Positions 41,279 through 51,042 of a stretch of 64,000 bases of DNA are shown here, piece after piece (position 1 is the stretch's first letter; every line of letters begins with the position of its first letter). The notes under the pieces were generated by a model, which had not been told where the DNA came from, did not search any database, and saw only the letters and a list, made by a program, of their open reading frames with translations. The position numbers were made by a program, and so were the translations under genes. Source of the stretch: Leishmania infantum JPCM5 (lineage: Eukaryota; Euglenozoa; Kinetoplastea; Trypanosomatida; Trypanosomatidae); assembly GCF_000002875.2 (NCBI RefSeq), contig NC_009418.2, forward strand, positions 1,414,273-1,478,272, written 5' to 3'.

Positions 41279-42213
41279 TTGGGGACCGCTGCACACAAAG
41301 ACAAACTGACGGCTGTGACGGCGGTGAAACATGATCTTTCCACCAAGCACCTTCTCTGCGGCCTCTCTCTCTCGCGCGACGTGCTGTCGCGGTGCAGGGA
41401 AGGGCTGGGGGAAGGGGCGTGGAGGCGTGGAAGAAACCGCTACCCAACGATATTCGTTGAGGCTTTGATCATATCTTCCGCTCTTGTGCGGACGTTTGTG
41501 CTCCCTGTTGACTGCTTCAGAAGACAGAACTCGAGAAACACATGGAATGGTACCCTGCCCTCCTTCGTGGCAGAGGCTGCCTTGATTGACGCGTGTGGAG
41601 CTATTAAAAGGCCCCTCTTGGAAGAGCTCAAGGTGAGCGATGCCTACAAATCCACACGCGCTCTCCCGCACGGAGCCCCCGCCCCCTCGCGGGGTGCAGT
41701 CGCATAGCGAACCTCCCTCCCCTCACAAAGCGTCCCAGCGCACGTTTCTTTGGCGGCGCCGAGGAGACGCAACTGACCACTGCGTTAGAACGCTGCGGGG
41801 GGGGGAGGGGGTGCGCTCCGCTGTGGCAGATGCGCAGACGACAGTGCACAGCTTATAATCATCCCTCCCTCCTTTTCTCTCTTACTCCTATCTCCTATGG
41901 CCACGAGCGACTTCAGGGGCTGCATATTGCGCAGCCGCACGCTCATGTCTGCGCGCAACGCGCTACCTGCCTTGCTGCTTGCATACGCATCCTTGATGTG
42001 TGAGTGTGAGGCAGCAGGGGGTTTCTTTTTCATATCCAGACATATCCGTGCGTTGGTTTCGCGTGTAGCGATAAAACACCTTTGATCAGCCACTTCGCGC
42101 TTCGCACTTTCTCTGCTTCGCAGCGTGAATGTGTCAAGTGGGTGCTGCTGACGTTACTCTCTCTCCTGTCTTTTGTTGCCGCTGGGCGCTGCGGCGGCGT
42201 CTGCTGGACAGGG
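41279..42213. other. intergenic, 0.9 kb
   Basis: No supported gene. It includes a G-run near 41800 (two G tracts of nine and five). The frame of the next gene is open from 42082 but only from a TTG, and the first in-frame ATG is at 42214. A pyrimidine tract (42152-42180) precedes AG at 42209-42210. Confidence 0.6.
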
Positions 42214-43281
42214 ATGCGGGCGAGACGCTCTTGTAAGTTTGCCGAGTACCTCTCCACCTACGCCATTCTCGAGCACATTGGCATTCACCCGACGACGCTG
42301 ATTGAGAAACGTGATGCCGCAGTAGGAGTTGGCGTGTACGTGCGCGATGCCTGCGACGCCGGAACCGCCCTCCTCGCCGTGCCGTCGAAGCGGTTCTGCA
42401 CCACTTCCGTGCTATCGCGAGTGGGGCTGAAAACCTCCTTTTGCAGCCCGTGGCGTGCGGACAGCGAAGTGCCGTCGTCGGCTTCTGCTGGGCCGGCATG
42501 CGACGTTCAAGGTGGCATCCTTTCCTTTCTCACGGGGAGTACACAGTGGCCAGAGCTAGCATGGCGGCTTGCCCTCGAGCAGCACCGCAGTGTGTCGCCT
42601 CTGTGGGGCTGGCTACAGAGCCTTCCGTCTGTAGAGGAGCTCGCTGACCGTAGGGACGCGGCAGAGCGCCAGTGCCGCGTGCACCACACGACGCTGCTGC
42701 CGTACTACCTCAAAGGTCGCCAGCGCATTCGAGAAGAGACGTTGGCTGCCTACTCGCAGCTGCGTGCCGACAATATTCTGCCGGGCTTTGACCGCTTTGC
42801 GTGGGCAGTGGACGTGGTGCTGTCTCGCGGGCTGCTCCTGCCGACGGCGTGGCCCGCCGCCGGGGGCGTGCTCACGAACAGCACGACGGACGGCGAGCAG
42901 GAGGAGGAGGACAGCGACCCGCTGCCTCACTTGTCGCTCGAGTGTGGTGTGGTGCCTTTTCTGGACCTTGTCAACGCCCCAGACGACGTCGGTCGTGCGG
43001 TCAACGCAGACATCGAAATTGCAACGTCACTCGAGACCCTTCCGAGATTCCTCACCGACGAGTTGGCGGCTGACGCTACGGCTAGAGGACGCGGCGGCGA
43101 TGATCTTGCGGAGGTGAAGCGCTTGCTAGAGACGCACTACTATCTCTGCCTTACCCTGCGGAAGCCGCTGCGTGCCTCTGAAGAGGTCATTCTCGACTGG
43201 CAGGTGCCCGTGTTGACGACCGAGGTGCTGACGGCTGCTGAAGACGCGATTGTCAGCCGTTTTCTCAAGTACATGTTTTAG
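42214..43281 (+). CDS. SET-domain methyltransferase (SETD3/SETD6/LSMT-like)
   Basis: The 355-aa protein has the split SET layout of the Rubisco-LSMT/SETD3/SETD6 class. After KFAEYLSTYAILEHIG comes the N-SET strand pair GVGVYVRDACDAG...LLAVPSKRF. A helical insertion follows with WGWLQSLPS and ALEQHRSVSPLWG. The SET core is CGVVPFLDLVNAPDD (class motif: P.aDm.NH), and the final strand is HYYLCLTLRKPLRASEEVILDW (class motif: G.Eif.sYG). The canonical Asn-His of the NH motif reads Asn-Ala here and the tyrosine after the last strand is not obvious, so activity is uncertain. The substrate is unknown. The ATG lies only 3 nt after the candidate acceptor AG at 42209-42210. Confidence 0.75.
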   Translation: MRARRSCKFAEYLSTYAILEHIGIHPTTLIEKRDAAVGVGVYVRDACDAGTALLAVPSKRFCTTSVLSRVGLKTSFCSPWRADSEVPSSASAGPACDVQGGILSFLTGSTQWPELAWRLALEQHRSVSPLWGWLQSLPSVEELADRRDAAERQCRVHHTTLLPYYLKGRQRIREETLAAYSQLRADNILPGFDRFAWAVDVVLSRGLLLPTAWPAAGGVLTNSTTDGEQEEEDSDPLPHLSLECGVVPFLDLVNAPDDVGRAVNADIEIATSLETLPRFLTDELAADATARGRGGDDLAEVKRLLETHYYLCLTLRKPLRASEEVILDWQVPVLTTEVLTAAEDAIVSRFLKYMF

Positions 43282-44037
43282 CCTCGGTGGCACCACCGCC
43301 CCCTCTCCCCCCTTCCCCTGCAGAGCCGACTGTCTTCCCACCGACCTGCCGACCAATTAGTAAAGGTGCACTGTATTCGCATGATGCGTAAAAAAGGAGC
43401 TCTAACTGGAGCGCGCCCACCACGCCGGCCGTAGGCTCTAGCAAAGAAAAGAATAAGTCCTCCACCAGCCATGCAACGCCCACTGACGGCGTTACGGTGT
43501 GTCGCTGATTTCTCGAGGCACGTGCTTCAGTGACACATGTCCGACCCCTTCCCCTTCCCTCGTCACCGAAGCCGCGGGGGCCATCATCATTGTACTCTGA
43601 CCATCGCTCTCTCTCTCCTGCTGCCGTTCCCTGCCGCCCCACCGGCCTTTCGTGTACTTCGGATGCCGCTCCTGCGCTGCGACGTCTACCGGCATGGTGG
43701 GGTATCTTCGGGTGCGGTGCGCCTACTTCTCTTGCGGTCTCCTCCGCGTCCTACCGTCTCGACGCGGGCGCTATCGCGGGACTCAGGTTTATCGACCGCT
43801 AACGGTGAGAACCTCCTCCTTCTGCCGCACGTGGGGCCGTTGTCTTCCTCATCGCCAGTTTGGTAGCGCTGCTGTGGAGGCTGCTGGTCAACCGGCCCTG
43901 TAGTCCCTTTCTTTTTTTTTCTTACTTGTATTGCTGCCATTGATCCGTGCACCTCCTCCGGTGAACACCTTCGTCCATCTTTCTCCCTGTTTCCTTCGCC
44001 TCCTCTCCCGCACGAGGCCGAGGAGCACGGGGGTCAC
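43282..44037. other. intergenic, 0.75 kb
   Basis: No supported gene. A long pyrimidine tract (43903-43930, containing T9) and further C/T-rich sequence precede the next ATG. Confidence 0.65.
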
Positions 44038-44631
44038 ATGTCTTTCGCGTACCAGCGCCTGAAGATGCGGGCGACGACGGTCGCGGTGGATCACATGCGC
44101 AGCTTCTGCGACGGCTGCCACCTTGTCCTCAGCGCCGTCACGCACCCATTCAAGCGGTTTGTCGGACGCGTGAAGGCAGAGGCGCCGTGGGTGAACACTC
44201 TCGTGGCCTGCACCTTAGTGACGGCTCTCCCTCTCATTTTTTATCCGTACGTGAAGAAGTACGTGCTCAATGACGAACGCGCTGCTGCCGAGGCGGAGCG
44301 CGTGCGGCTGTGCTTGCAGAAGGGCATTGACCCGTACCCGTACATGCACCATAAGGAGTTCGTGTACGGCAACTCGGCGCCGGTTCTGGCCAACGAGACG
44401 CAAATTCCTCAGCGGATCGGGTGGGAGTTCAAGGCCCTCGAGAATTACTACAAGAGAAAAGAAGAACTTCGGCATGAGGTGGGCGGCAACATCGACGACA
44501 CGGTACAGAAGCTTATGACGCTCAAGAAGGAGCAGCGGAGCGCGTACGACCGCATGCGCGGCAAGCCTGGAACGGAGCCGCGCGATCTCATTTTCCGCGG
44601 CCGCAACGATGTGGACAGACTTACGTCGTAG
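44038..44631 (+). CDS. single-pass membrane protein, unknown function
   Basis: The 197-aa protein has one clear transmembrane helix (WVNTLVACTLVTALPLIFYP, about 51-70) flanked by basic residues. It is preceded by a 50-residue basic N-terminus and followed by a charged, largely helical tail with YPYMHHKEFVYGNS and a Lys/Glu-rich segment. No signal peptide is apparent. The layout would suit a mitochondrial inner-membrane accessory subunit, but nothing in the sequence proves this. I do not recognise the family. Confidence 0.7.
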   Translation: MSFAYQRLKMRATTVAVDHMRSFCDGCHLVLSAVTHPFKRFVGRVKAEAPWVNTLVACTLVTALPLIFYPYVKKYVLNDERAAAEAERVRLCLQKGIDPYPYMHHKEFVYGNSAPVLANETQIPQRIGWEFKALENYYKRKEELRHEVGGNIDDTVQKLMTLKKEQRSAYDRMRGKPGTEPRDLIFRGRNDVDRLTS

Positions 44632-45590
44632 GCAAGGAAAGAAACGGAACAGCGCAGCACCTGCATCCTCGAAGCGCTTCGCCCCCTCCGTTTCAATGCG
44701 TGTGCTGAGACGGAAACGTCGAGGCGTCATGTTTGCGTGCCTACCTTCAATGGCTACGCGTTTTCTGCTGTACGTCTTTCATCCTTGTTACGCTTATTGT
44801 TTGCGAAGCGCGACTGACGGCTGTTTGTCGCCGTCGTGGTCGCATGACTTGTACAGGAGGCAGAGGTGGAGGAGGGAGGCGCCATGGCGTGGGCCGACTG
44901 CTTCGCTGTGACTGTATCGCGCAGCTGGTTGTGGTGGGTGCTCAGGGCTCCTCTGTGGCACCCCCTTAGACGAAATGGCAAGACATTGTGCGGAGCAGCT
45001 GAGGAGAACAGGAGCGACGTCTAGCTGTTGCCCCCCTCCCTTCGACGACAGACCGTGACGCATACACTCTGTTAAGCCGACGTCTTCGACGGAGATGAGC
45101 CGGCGGCAGAAAGTGCAAAGACCTCTTCGGGAGCAAGAAGTCGACGCTTTCCCAGAGCGCGTCTCAGCGCTCTCGGCAGCACATCACTGCATGAAGCGAA
45201 GCCTGGCGTGTAGGCCAGAAACAAAGGCGAAGGCACTTCGTGACCCCCCCCCTCTGAATCGGTCAACAGCCTACACACCACTTCTTTGTTTTCATCCCCG
45301 TCAATCCGTCAGCTGTTTCTTCACTACTTCTCCTCAATACGACCATCCCTCCTCTCGTCCTTGCTCTGGATTATCCGGTTGCTGCTGCCACCGCTCTCTC
45401 TCTCTCTCGCGCGCTCCTCGTGCCCCAATCTACCTCACACATTTGACAAACATCGCCATTGGCGCTCTGCTCAGCTGCAACGCAGCGCAGCGCACCTAGT
45501 AACCCGACGAGGTGCGCCCTACCTGACCCAGCACGTACAGAAAGACACTCGTCTGTGTGTTCTTCTTGTTACTCGCCCACCGTGTGTGCC
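44632..45590. other. intergenic, 1 kb
   Basis: No supported gene. It has a C10 run at 45246-45255 and CTCTCTCT-rich sequence near 45400-45415. AG candidates at about 45533-45534 precede the uL14m start, and a pyrimidine tract continues to the ATG. Confidence 0.6.
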
Positions 45591-46163
45591 ATGCTCCGCT
45601 TTTTTCGGGCACGCTTGGCGCCCACCACCACCGATGCGGCGGCAAAGCTGCCTGCTGGGAATCCGGTGAACAAGACGTGGTTCCGCCACAATCTCATTAT
45701 CCGGCGCAAGGGCTCGTACCGCTCTCGCTGGGGCAACGGCACGGAAGGGTACGGGGCCGGCGTCCCTCTTAGTGACCAGGTGAAATTGCACTGTGTAGAC
45801 AACACCAACTGCAAGCACGTCCGCCTCATAGCCAAGGCCACGGCCGAGCGCTTCGCACACTGCCGCGTCTTTCCTGCCGTGGCGCACCGTGTGTCGGTGC
45901 AGCGCTTCAAGGGACGTGGCAGGGGCGGTGAGGTTTCGCGCCATCGCGTCAAACCCGGCAACATATACTGGGTCTGCCTATTCACGCGTCGCCAAACAAA
46001 CACCCGCATGAGTGGCTTGCAGACGAACTTTGACCGCAACACGTGTATTATCATGAATGATCAACGCGTACCGTTAGGGACGCGGGTGATGTACTGCGCT
46101 GGCCGTCACGTTAACCACAAGTATCACCTGAAGGCCGTCGTGCTCGCGAACTTTTTCGTCTGA
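45591..46163 (+). CDS. mitochondrial large-subunit ribosomal protein uL14m
   Basis: The 190-aa protein begins MLRFFRARLAP, a presequence-like basic/hydrophobic stretch. The L14 core follows: LSDQVKLHCVDNTNCKHVRLIAKA (matching the family's VVDNTGAK..rcI.V), then an RNA-binding loop with KGRGRGGEVSRHRVKPGNIYWV, then CIIMNDQRVPLGTRVMYCAGR, and the late strand region. The PG and RG elements of the fold are intact. It is the second mitoribosomal LSU protein in the window, with uL13m at 4587. The in-frame extension to 45459 starts in spacer and has no support over the ATG at 45591. Confidence 0.88.
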   Translation: MLRFFRARLAPTTTDAAAKLPAGNPVNKTWFRHNLIIRRKGSYRSRWGNGTEGYGAGVPLSDQVKLHCVDNTNCKHVRLIAKATAERFAHCRVFPAVAHRVSVQRFKGRGRGGEVSRHRVKPGNIYWVCLFTRRQTNTRMSGLQTNFDRNTCIIMNDQRVPLGTRVMYCAGRHVNHKYHLKAVVLANFFV

Positions 46164-47026
46164 GCCGATGCCGCGCGTTCTCTCTGTCTCTTGTGCGGAC
46201 TGGCAGCGACCAGCACAAGCATAGCGTCATTTTTTTTCTTCGTGCGCGCGCATAGCGTCGCCTCTCGCGTGCTCGTGATTGCCCTGTATGGCGCTGCTTG
46301 CCACATGGTTGTTGGTCCACGGTTGCGGGCCGTCTGGACGTGTTTTGTGTTTACATGGTGCCATAGGAGGAGTGTCCTCCAAGATAATAAGAAGTGCAGC
46401 CTGCGCAGAGGCGAAAGAGCGGTATTTTTTTTTTGTTTGCTACTCAGCGACCTCGCGTGCGTGCGCATTTGTGTTTGTGTGTGCTCGCCATCGTTTTTTA
46501 TCCATGACGATCGCGGTGCGCAACACTGCGTCAGCGGCGCTGTTTGTTGGAGGATTACTCGCGGTCTTTGGCAGGGCTTGCCTCCTACTTGCCTTTCTTG
46601 CGCCGACCTCTCTCTCTGCTTTCTCACATAGGAGGAATGATGCGCGCATGATGCTGCCTTCGTCGTCTACTTCGCTTCTCTCTCTCTCTTCGCTTCCATT
46701 TGTGGTCGCTGCGTGCTTCTCCGCGTTTGCAAGAGCGGAAAAGACTCTCCCCCCTAGAACAGCTGCGGTGAGTTGTATCAGCAGTCACGAGAAACGTGGC
46801 ACTACGATAACTGCACCAGTGGACATCCTTGCGTTTGTGTGCAGAAGACCGCCTGCTCCACCCTCTTCACTGCTCTTTTCTCTCCCTCTTCATCTATTCC
46901 GCCTTCCACTGGCCCGGAAGCAAGCGAAAACAGCTCTATCGGCGTTGCGAAAGCCGTCGGAACGAAGTGGCTGCTGGGCTCTTACCCATCAACCGCGTCA
47001 CATTATATTGCAACAGGTGGAGCGAG
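46164..47026. other. intergenic, 0.9 kb
   Basis: No supported gene. T10 near 46426-46435 and a CT repeat near 46679-46695 are the main features. An ORF of 264 aa from 46279 overlaps the next gene in another frame and has spacer composition. A candidate acceptor AG lies at 47015-47016, 10 nt before the next ATG. Confidence 0.55.
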
Positions 47027-47896
47027 ATGCCGGCGATTGTGAAGCAGCTGCCCTCGTCGGACGACGAAAATGATCAGGCGTCTCTGCCGCCCGCCAAGCA
47101 GTACGCACAACTTGGCGAGGACAGCAGCCCAGCTGGAGCGTCTCGAGCAGAGCTCTCCAACGCCGAAGCTGGCGCGGAAGCGGAGGGGCTCGCCGAGCCG
47201 CAGAAACCAGATGCCGGCGGCTCGGAGCGCGTCGTAGACGTGGAGGAATGCGCTCGACTCAAAGCGGCTGGAAATGAGCTCTTCAAAGACGGCGACATCT
47301 CTGAGGCGCTCACGCTGTACCGCAAGGCACTGTGGTGCGCCTCCCTCAAGCCTTTGCCGCCGCATCACACTGCCACAGGCAAGTCCAGTGCTTCGCCAAC
47401 GCCGCTGGATGGTAGCGCCCCTGCAGCGAGTTCACACACGGCAACAGAGGGCGATGAGACCGAGGCGGAGCAGCAGCCGGAGGACACGACGGACTACACC
47501 CTTACGGCGCAGGTGTACTGCAACGCCGGCCTCTGCCTGATGAAGCTGGACGTGAAGGAGGAGGCGGCGCACATGTTGTCGGAGGCCATCCGACACGACG
47601 GCTCGTACTTGAAGGCGTACATCCGCCGCGCGGAGTGCTACTACATGATGCAGAAATGGTCCAGCGCTTATGGAGACTACGAGAGCTACGAGAAGCTTGG
47701 CGGGGTGCTCGACGCGCAAGGTCGCACCCGGAAGGCGGCTTCCAAGGCGAAGGTAGACGAGGAGATGCAAAAGATGTTGGGTGAGCTGAAGAGCCTCGGC
47801 AACAAAATCCTCGGCAATTTTGGCCTGTCCACGGACAACTTCAAGTTCGACAAAGACCCCAACACCGGCGGCTACTCGATGCGCTTTGAGCGATAG
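47027..47896 (+). CDS. TPR protein, TTC1-like
   Basis: The 289-aa protein has an acidic, disordered N-terminus, then ARLKAAGNELFKDGDISEALTLYRKAL (a TPR helix pair, about 76-102) and a low-complexity insert. Two further TPR motifs are AQVYCNAGLCLMKLDVKEEAAHMLSEAI and YLKAYIRRAECYYMMQKWSSAYGDYE. The C-terminal GNKILGNFGLSTDNFKF...GGYSMRF closely matches the end of human TTC1 (GN..L..FGLST.NF......G.YSi.F). TTC1 proteins bind chaperone C-termini, and a co-chaperone role is likely by family. The Ala/Ser insertion between repeats 1 and 2 is unusual. Confidence 0.85.
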   Translation: MPAIVKQLPSSDDENDQASLPPAKQYAQLGEDSSPAGASRAELSNAEAGAEAEGLAEPQKPDAGGSERVVDVEECARLKAAGNELFKDGDISEALTLYRKALWCASLKPLPPHHTATGKSSASPTPLDGSAPAASSHTATEGDETEAEQQPEDTTDYTLTAQVYCNAGLCLMKLDVKEEAAHMLSEAIRHDGSYLKAYIRRAECYYMMQKWSSAYGDYESYEKLGGVLDAQGRTRKAASKAKVDEEMQKMLGELKSLGNKILGNFGLSTDNFKFDKDPNTGGYSMRFER

Positions 47897-48687
47897 GACG
47901 TCTGAAGCGGAACCCCTCCCCCCTCCCCCTCCCCCACTCCCCTCCCCCCTCCCCCCTCCCCCACACGAAAAAGAATCACCGTTGCACTTGGGCGTGTAAT
48001 GCACCCTCTTTGCGCGCTGCGTGTGTGTGGTGGTGTGCGGCGGTACTACTTTAAACGCTATTCTGTGCTTTCAGGAGTTGTTTTTTGGGTGCATATTTTC
48101 CGCATACCGCACGCCACACCTCTCCGCCCCTCTCGCTGAGGGCACGATTGAGAGGGATGTTGACTGCAGTGGTGGTGAACACAATACGAAAGACAGAGCG
48201 CAAGTGCGGGCGGGGGTCTTCTTCACCGCCCCGTAACGCGCGGGCGCGCGCGACGTGAGCTTTCGCACTCCTGTGGCTTTGTCATATGCTCCGTATGTGG
48301 CGCCCTAATGCTGTCTGGGGTCTGTGACCTCTTTGTTGTTGGTGTGAGGGGTGCCCTCCCGCGTCTGCTCACGCGCGCAGCGGATGTGCTGCCCTCCCTC
48401 GATTTTCACTCGATCCTGTTCTCCTTTGGCGGCTTGCTCGTTTTCTTTTTTTCGGTGTTGCTTGTTTCCCTCTCGTATTGGGTATCTTCCGTTCCTGAAG
48501 GACGACAGCACATACCCAGCGGCGCGCACTCGCCGCGTCGAAGCACGAAATCACAAGTGACGCAACGCCGAAGTGGAAACGGATCAGGCGCATCAAAAGG
48601 CCGCCGGTGTCACGCGCATCCAGGTTAACGGCGTTGTCGCTCTCTGGTGAACACACCGGAAGGCCGACGCACGATCTTCGCGCTTTC
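47897..48687. other. intergenic, 0.8 kb, opening with a C-rich tract
   Basis: No supported gene. The region begins with a 50-nt C-run tract (47913-47963), then mixed sequence with a GC alternating patch at 48238-48253. The candidate acceptor for the next gene is weak; the nearest AG is the CATCCAG near 48624. Confidence 0.6.
47913..47963. repeat. C-rich tract, repeating (C4-6)T units
   Basis: About nine runs of 4-6 C separated by single T or A, starting 17 nt after the TTC1 stop. The complementary strand carries the matching G runs and could form a G-quadruplex; the transcript would be C-rich. Confidence 0.85.
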
Positions 48688-49389
48688 ATGACGGTGAGGC
48701 CACAAGTGGCACAGCGGCAGGAGACCGTGAAGCAGCTTGAGGGACTGCCTCACGACGTGCTTCGTGGTATGCTGCGCGATGTTCAGGCGCAGCTGCAAGA
48801 GGAGCGGCGCGCCTTTTCTCAAGAAAGAAAAGAGTTCGAGCACGTTCAGCTGCGGCTAGCCAAGCTAAAGAGAGACTTGGAAAGCGCGCAGAGGCAGCGA
48901 GAGCAGCAGCGCCGACATGCAAGCAAAGATGCCGAAGCTGCTGCGCGCACGTCCCGGCTGCTGCGGGCGGCGAGACGCCGAGGACAGGAGTATGAGGAGG
49001 CGATTGCGCGAGCTCTAGACGACATTCACCAGCTTCGTCGCGGCAGCCGCGACAGGGCCGCCTCTCCTACGTCGATGCCGGTCATTTCGGTCGGTATGGA
49101 CGCTCTTTCGATCAACTCATCCAGACCGCGTCACGCGGACGTGCCCCCTGAGGTGAGCGTGCCGCCGACCCCGGCGCGGGAGTCGAGTCGCGCCGCCGCC
49201 GCCGCCAGAGCAGCGAATGAGGAGCAGCGGCGCTCAGTGCTCTTACACGAGCTGGCGCATCGCGTAGCGCGCGTGGAGCGTGAGAATCGAATGCTTCGGA
49301 GCAGCATCGACATCTTGAGCCGCGGCGACGCTTCCTCTGTGAAGCTCTATTACGAGTTGGAGTCGCTTCATCCTTCACGGGTTGGGTGA
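48688..49389 (+). CDS. coiled-coil protein
   Basis: The 233-aa protein is mostly heptad-like helix rich in Arg, Glu, Gln and Ala. A long segment lies at about 27-118 (MLRDVQAQLQEERRAF ... LKRDLESAQRQREQQRRH) and a shorter one near 180-215 (LLHELAHRVARVERENRMLR), separated by a Ser/Pro-rich linker. No other domain is visible and I do not recognise the family. A cytoskeletal or scaffold role is common for such proteins in trypanosomatids but is only a guess here. The first ATG after spacer is 48688; the frame upstream begins with GTG. Confidence 0.7.
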   Translation: MTVRPQVAQRQETVKQLEGLPHDVLRGMLRDVQAQLQEERRAFSQERKEFEHVQLRLAKLKRDLESAQRQREQQRRHASKDAEAAARTSRLLRAARRRGQEYEEAIARALDDIHQLRRGSRDRAASPTSMPVISVGMDALSINSSRPRHADVPPEVSVPPTPARESSRAAAAARAANEEQRRSVLLHELAHRVARVERENRMLRSSIDILSRGDASSVKLYYELESLHPSRVG

Positions 49390-50262
49390 CGGAAATGGCG
49401 GGCATCATGAGCTGACTGTGCGGGCGGCTGCTGTGTGCATGTGCATGCGCGTCCGTCTCTCTGCATGAACTCTACCTCTTTTGTCTACCGCCACTGCCGC
49501 GTTGCTCCTGCTCTCGATCTCGTCGTGTATGTTTTTTTTTTTGTGTGTGTGCGTGTGTGTGTGTGCGTTGAGAGGAGAGAAGGACAGCAATCAATCACGC
49601 ATGGCCGCTATCTTCACCCTCACCGTTGCCACCTGTGGACCTGCTTTACCCTTTCGCATGCATGGAGACGAGAACCGCAGCGGAGACCTCCCCCCTCCTC
49701 CCCCTAGCCTCCCTCAATAGCAAACGAGCAGGAAGGGAGGAAGAGAGCGGGGACAACCGCGTACGTCAGCGTGCGGGCGTGCGTCGGGCTACGCTACGCT
49801 CACAAAGTAGAAGCGCCGTTCTCTTTCCGTTTTTTTTTTGATGTCTTAGTTACTCTCTGTGTTTGCACGGGAGGCGGAAAAGCTCGCTGAGTGGTGCTGC
49901 TGTGTAGGTGCATGCGTGTGCTCTGTCTTTTAGTTTCACTGTTGAACACTTGGACACCGTGGCATCTCGTCCGTCTCGCCTTCCACCCTTTCTCCTCACT
50001 TGCTTGCCTCCACTGAACTTCTTCTCGCCATGGAATGCGCGCTTGCATGCGGAAACGGTGGCGCATATCCCGACTAGGCTTTGGGGGTCTCATCGCAAAG
50101 AAAACGTGGGAAGAGGAGGTTCGCTTGTGAATCACAGCAACCGCAGCAGCGGAAACGCGAGAGCAGAGCCGAGTTGGCGCGACGGAACTCCGGCGCCAAC
50201 ACCGAAAACCAAACGACAGAGGGTCTTTTGCTCTTCTGCTCGCTGTATTTTCACAGTACTTT
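49390..50262. other. intergenic, 0.9 kb
   Basis: No supported gene. A T11 run (49532-49542) joined to a GT/GC alternating stretch (49543-49566) is followed by mixed spacer. A pyrimidine tract (50224-50250) ends in TTTTCACAG with AG at 50255-50256, 6 nt before the next ATG. Confidence 0.65.
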
Positions 50263-51042
50263 ATGTCGCAGCTCAGCGCTAGTCCGCGCGAGGAGCCCGT
50301 GGGCATCCCGGAGCTCTTCGTGCAGTATCTCAAGGCGAAGGATTTCAGAGAGCAGCTGGCCATCGTTCATGCCCATCCTGCGCTATTCACAGATGACGTC
50401 GTAGCCGCCCTGAAGGATGCTCGTGCGCAGATAAACGAGACGTTCGTGGAGGTGAAGGAGGCCTTCCGAATCATCGATGCGGTCTCTGGCAGCCTCCAAT
50501 ACACGGGAACAAGCGTGCAGCTTCAGCAGAGCGAGGTAAAGGAGGTGCTGAACGAAGAAGCTATTCTCAAAAACTTTGCCGCCTCTTTAGCGGGTCTCTT
50601 GAGGGCAGGGGAAACGGCTGGGCCAGCGGCGCCATCCACAATCTCTTCTCTTTCGACCGCCAGTCGTGTCTCACGCAGTCTGGGTGCGGGCCAGTCACAG
50701 TCGCCGGGGGCGTGGTTCACGCAACCGTCTCTTGTTTTCTCTGTTCTGGCGTTCCTGCCGGCAGAGGAGATCTTTATGGCAGCAGAAAACGTCTGTCGAG
50801 CGTGGCAGACGTGGCTCTTCCTGCCAGACATGTCCCGATTTTTCTGGGTCGGCTGCGTGCAGCGCGAATTCCCAGAGCAGCTGCAGGTGGCGCTGCAGAC
50901 CGCCGGCGACGATCTCTACGAGAGCGACTGGCGGTCGCTTGCCATGCTGTGCGTGACGGAGGCCGAGCAGGCGGCAGAAGCGGAAGAGGCAGAGGAGGTG
51001 GGGACGGAGGGGCTTTTGAGGGGTGTTGTGCCGTTTCTTTGA
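50263..51042 (+). CDS. F-box-like protein
   Basis: The 259-aa protein carries an F-box-like segment at about 155-196: PSLVFSVLAFLPAEEIFMAA, then ENVCRAWQTWL, matching the F-box pattern (lP.eil..iL.fLp..dl...a.VcR.W). Before it is a helical region with a Glu/Asp-rich N-terminus; after it come aromatic residues (FFWVGCVQREFPEQ), a common F-box continuation, and an acidic tail. F-box proteins bind Skp1 and recruit substrates to SCF ubiquitin ligases; whether this one binds Skp1 is untested. The ATG lies 6 nt after a clear acceptor AG. Confidence 0.68.
   Translation: MSQLSASPREEPVGIPELFVQYLKAKDFREQLAIVHAHPALFTDDVVAALKDARAQINETFVEVKEAFRIIDAVSGSLQYTGTSVQLQQSEVKEVLNEEAILKNFAASLAGLLRAGETAGPAAPSTISSLSTASRVSRSLGAGQSQSPGAWFTQPSLVFSVLAFLPAEEIFMAAENVCRAWQTWLFLPDMSRFFWVGCVQREFPEQLQVALQTAGDDLYESDWRSLAMLCVTEAEQAAEAEEAEEVGTEGLLRGVVPFL

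Noticed and set aside
46279..47073. 264-aa ORF overlapping the TTC1-like start
   Set aside because: Spacer-like composition, out of frame with the supported gene, and lacking conserved motifs.
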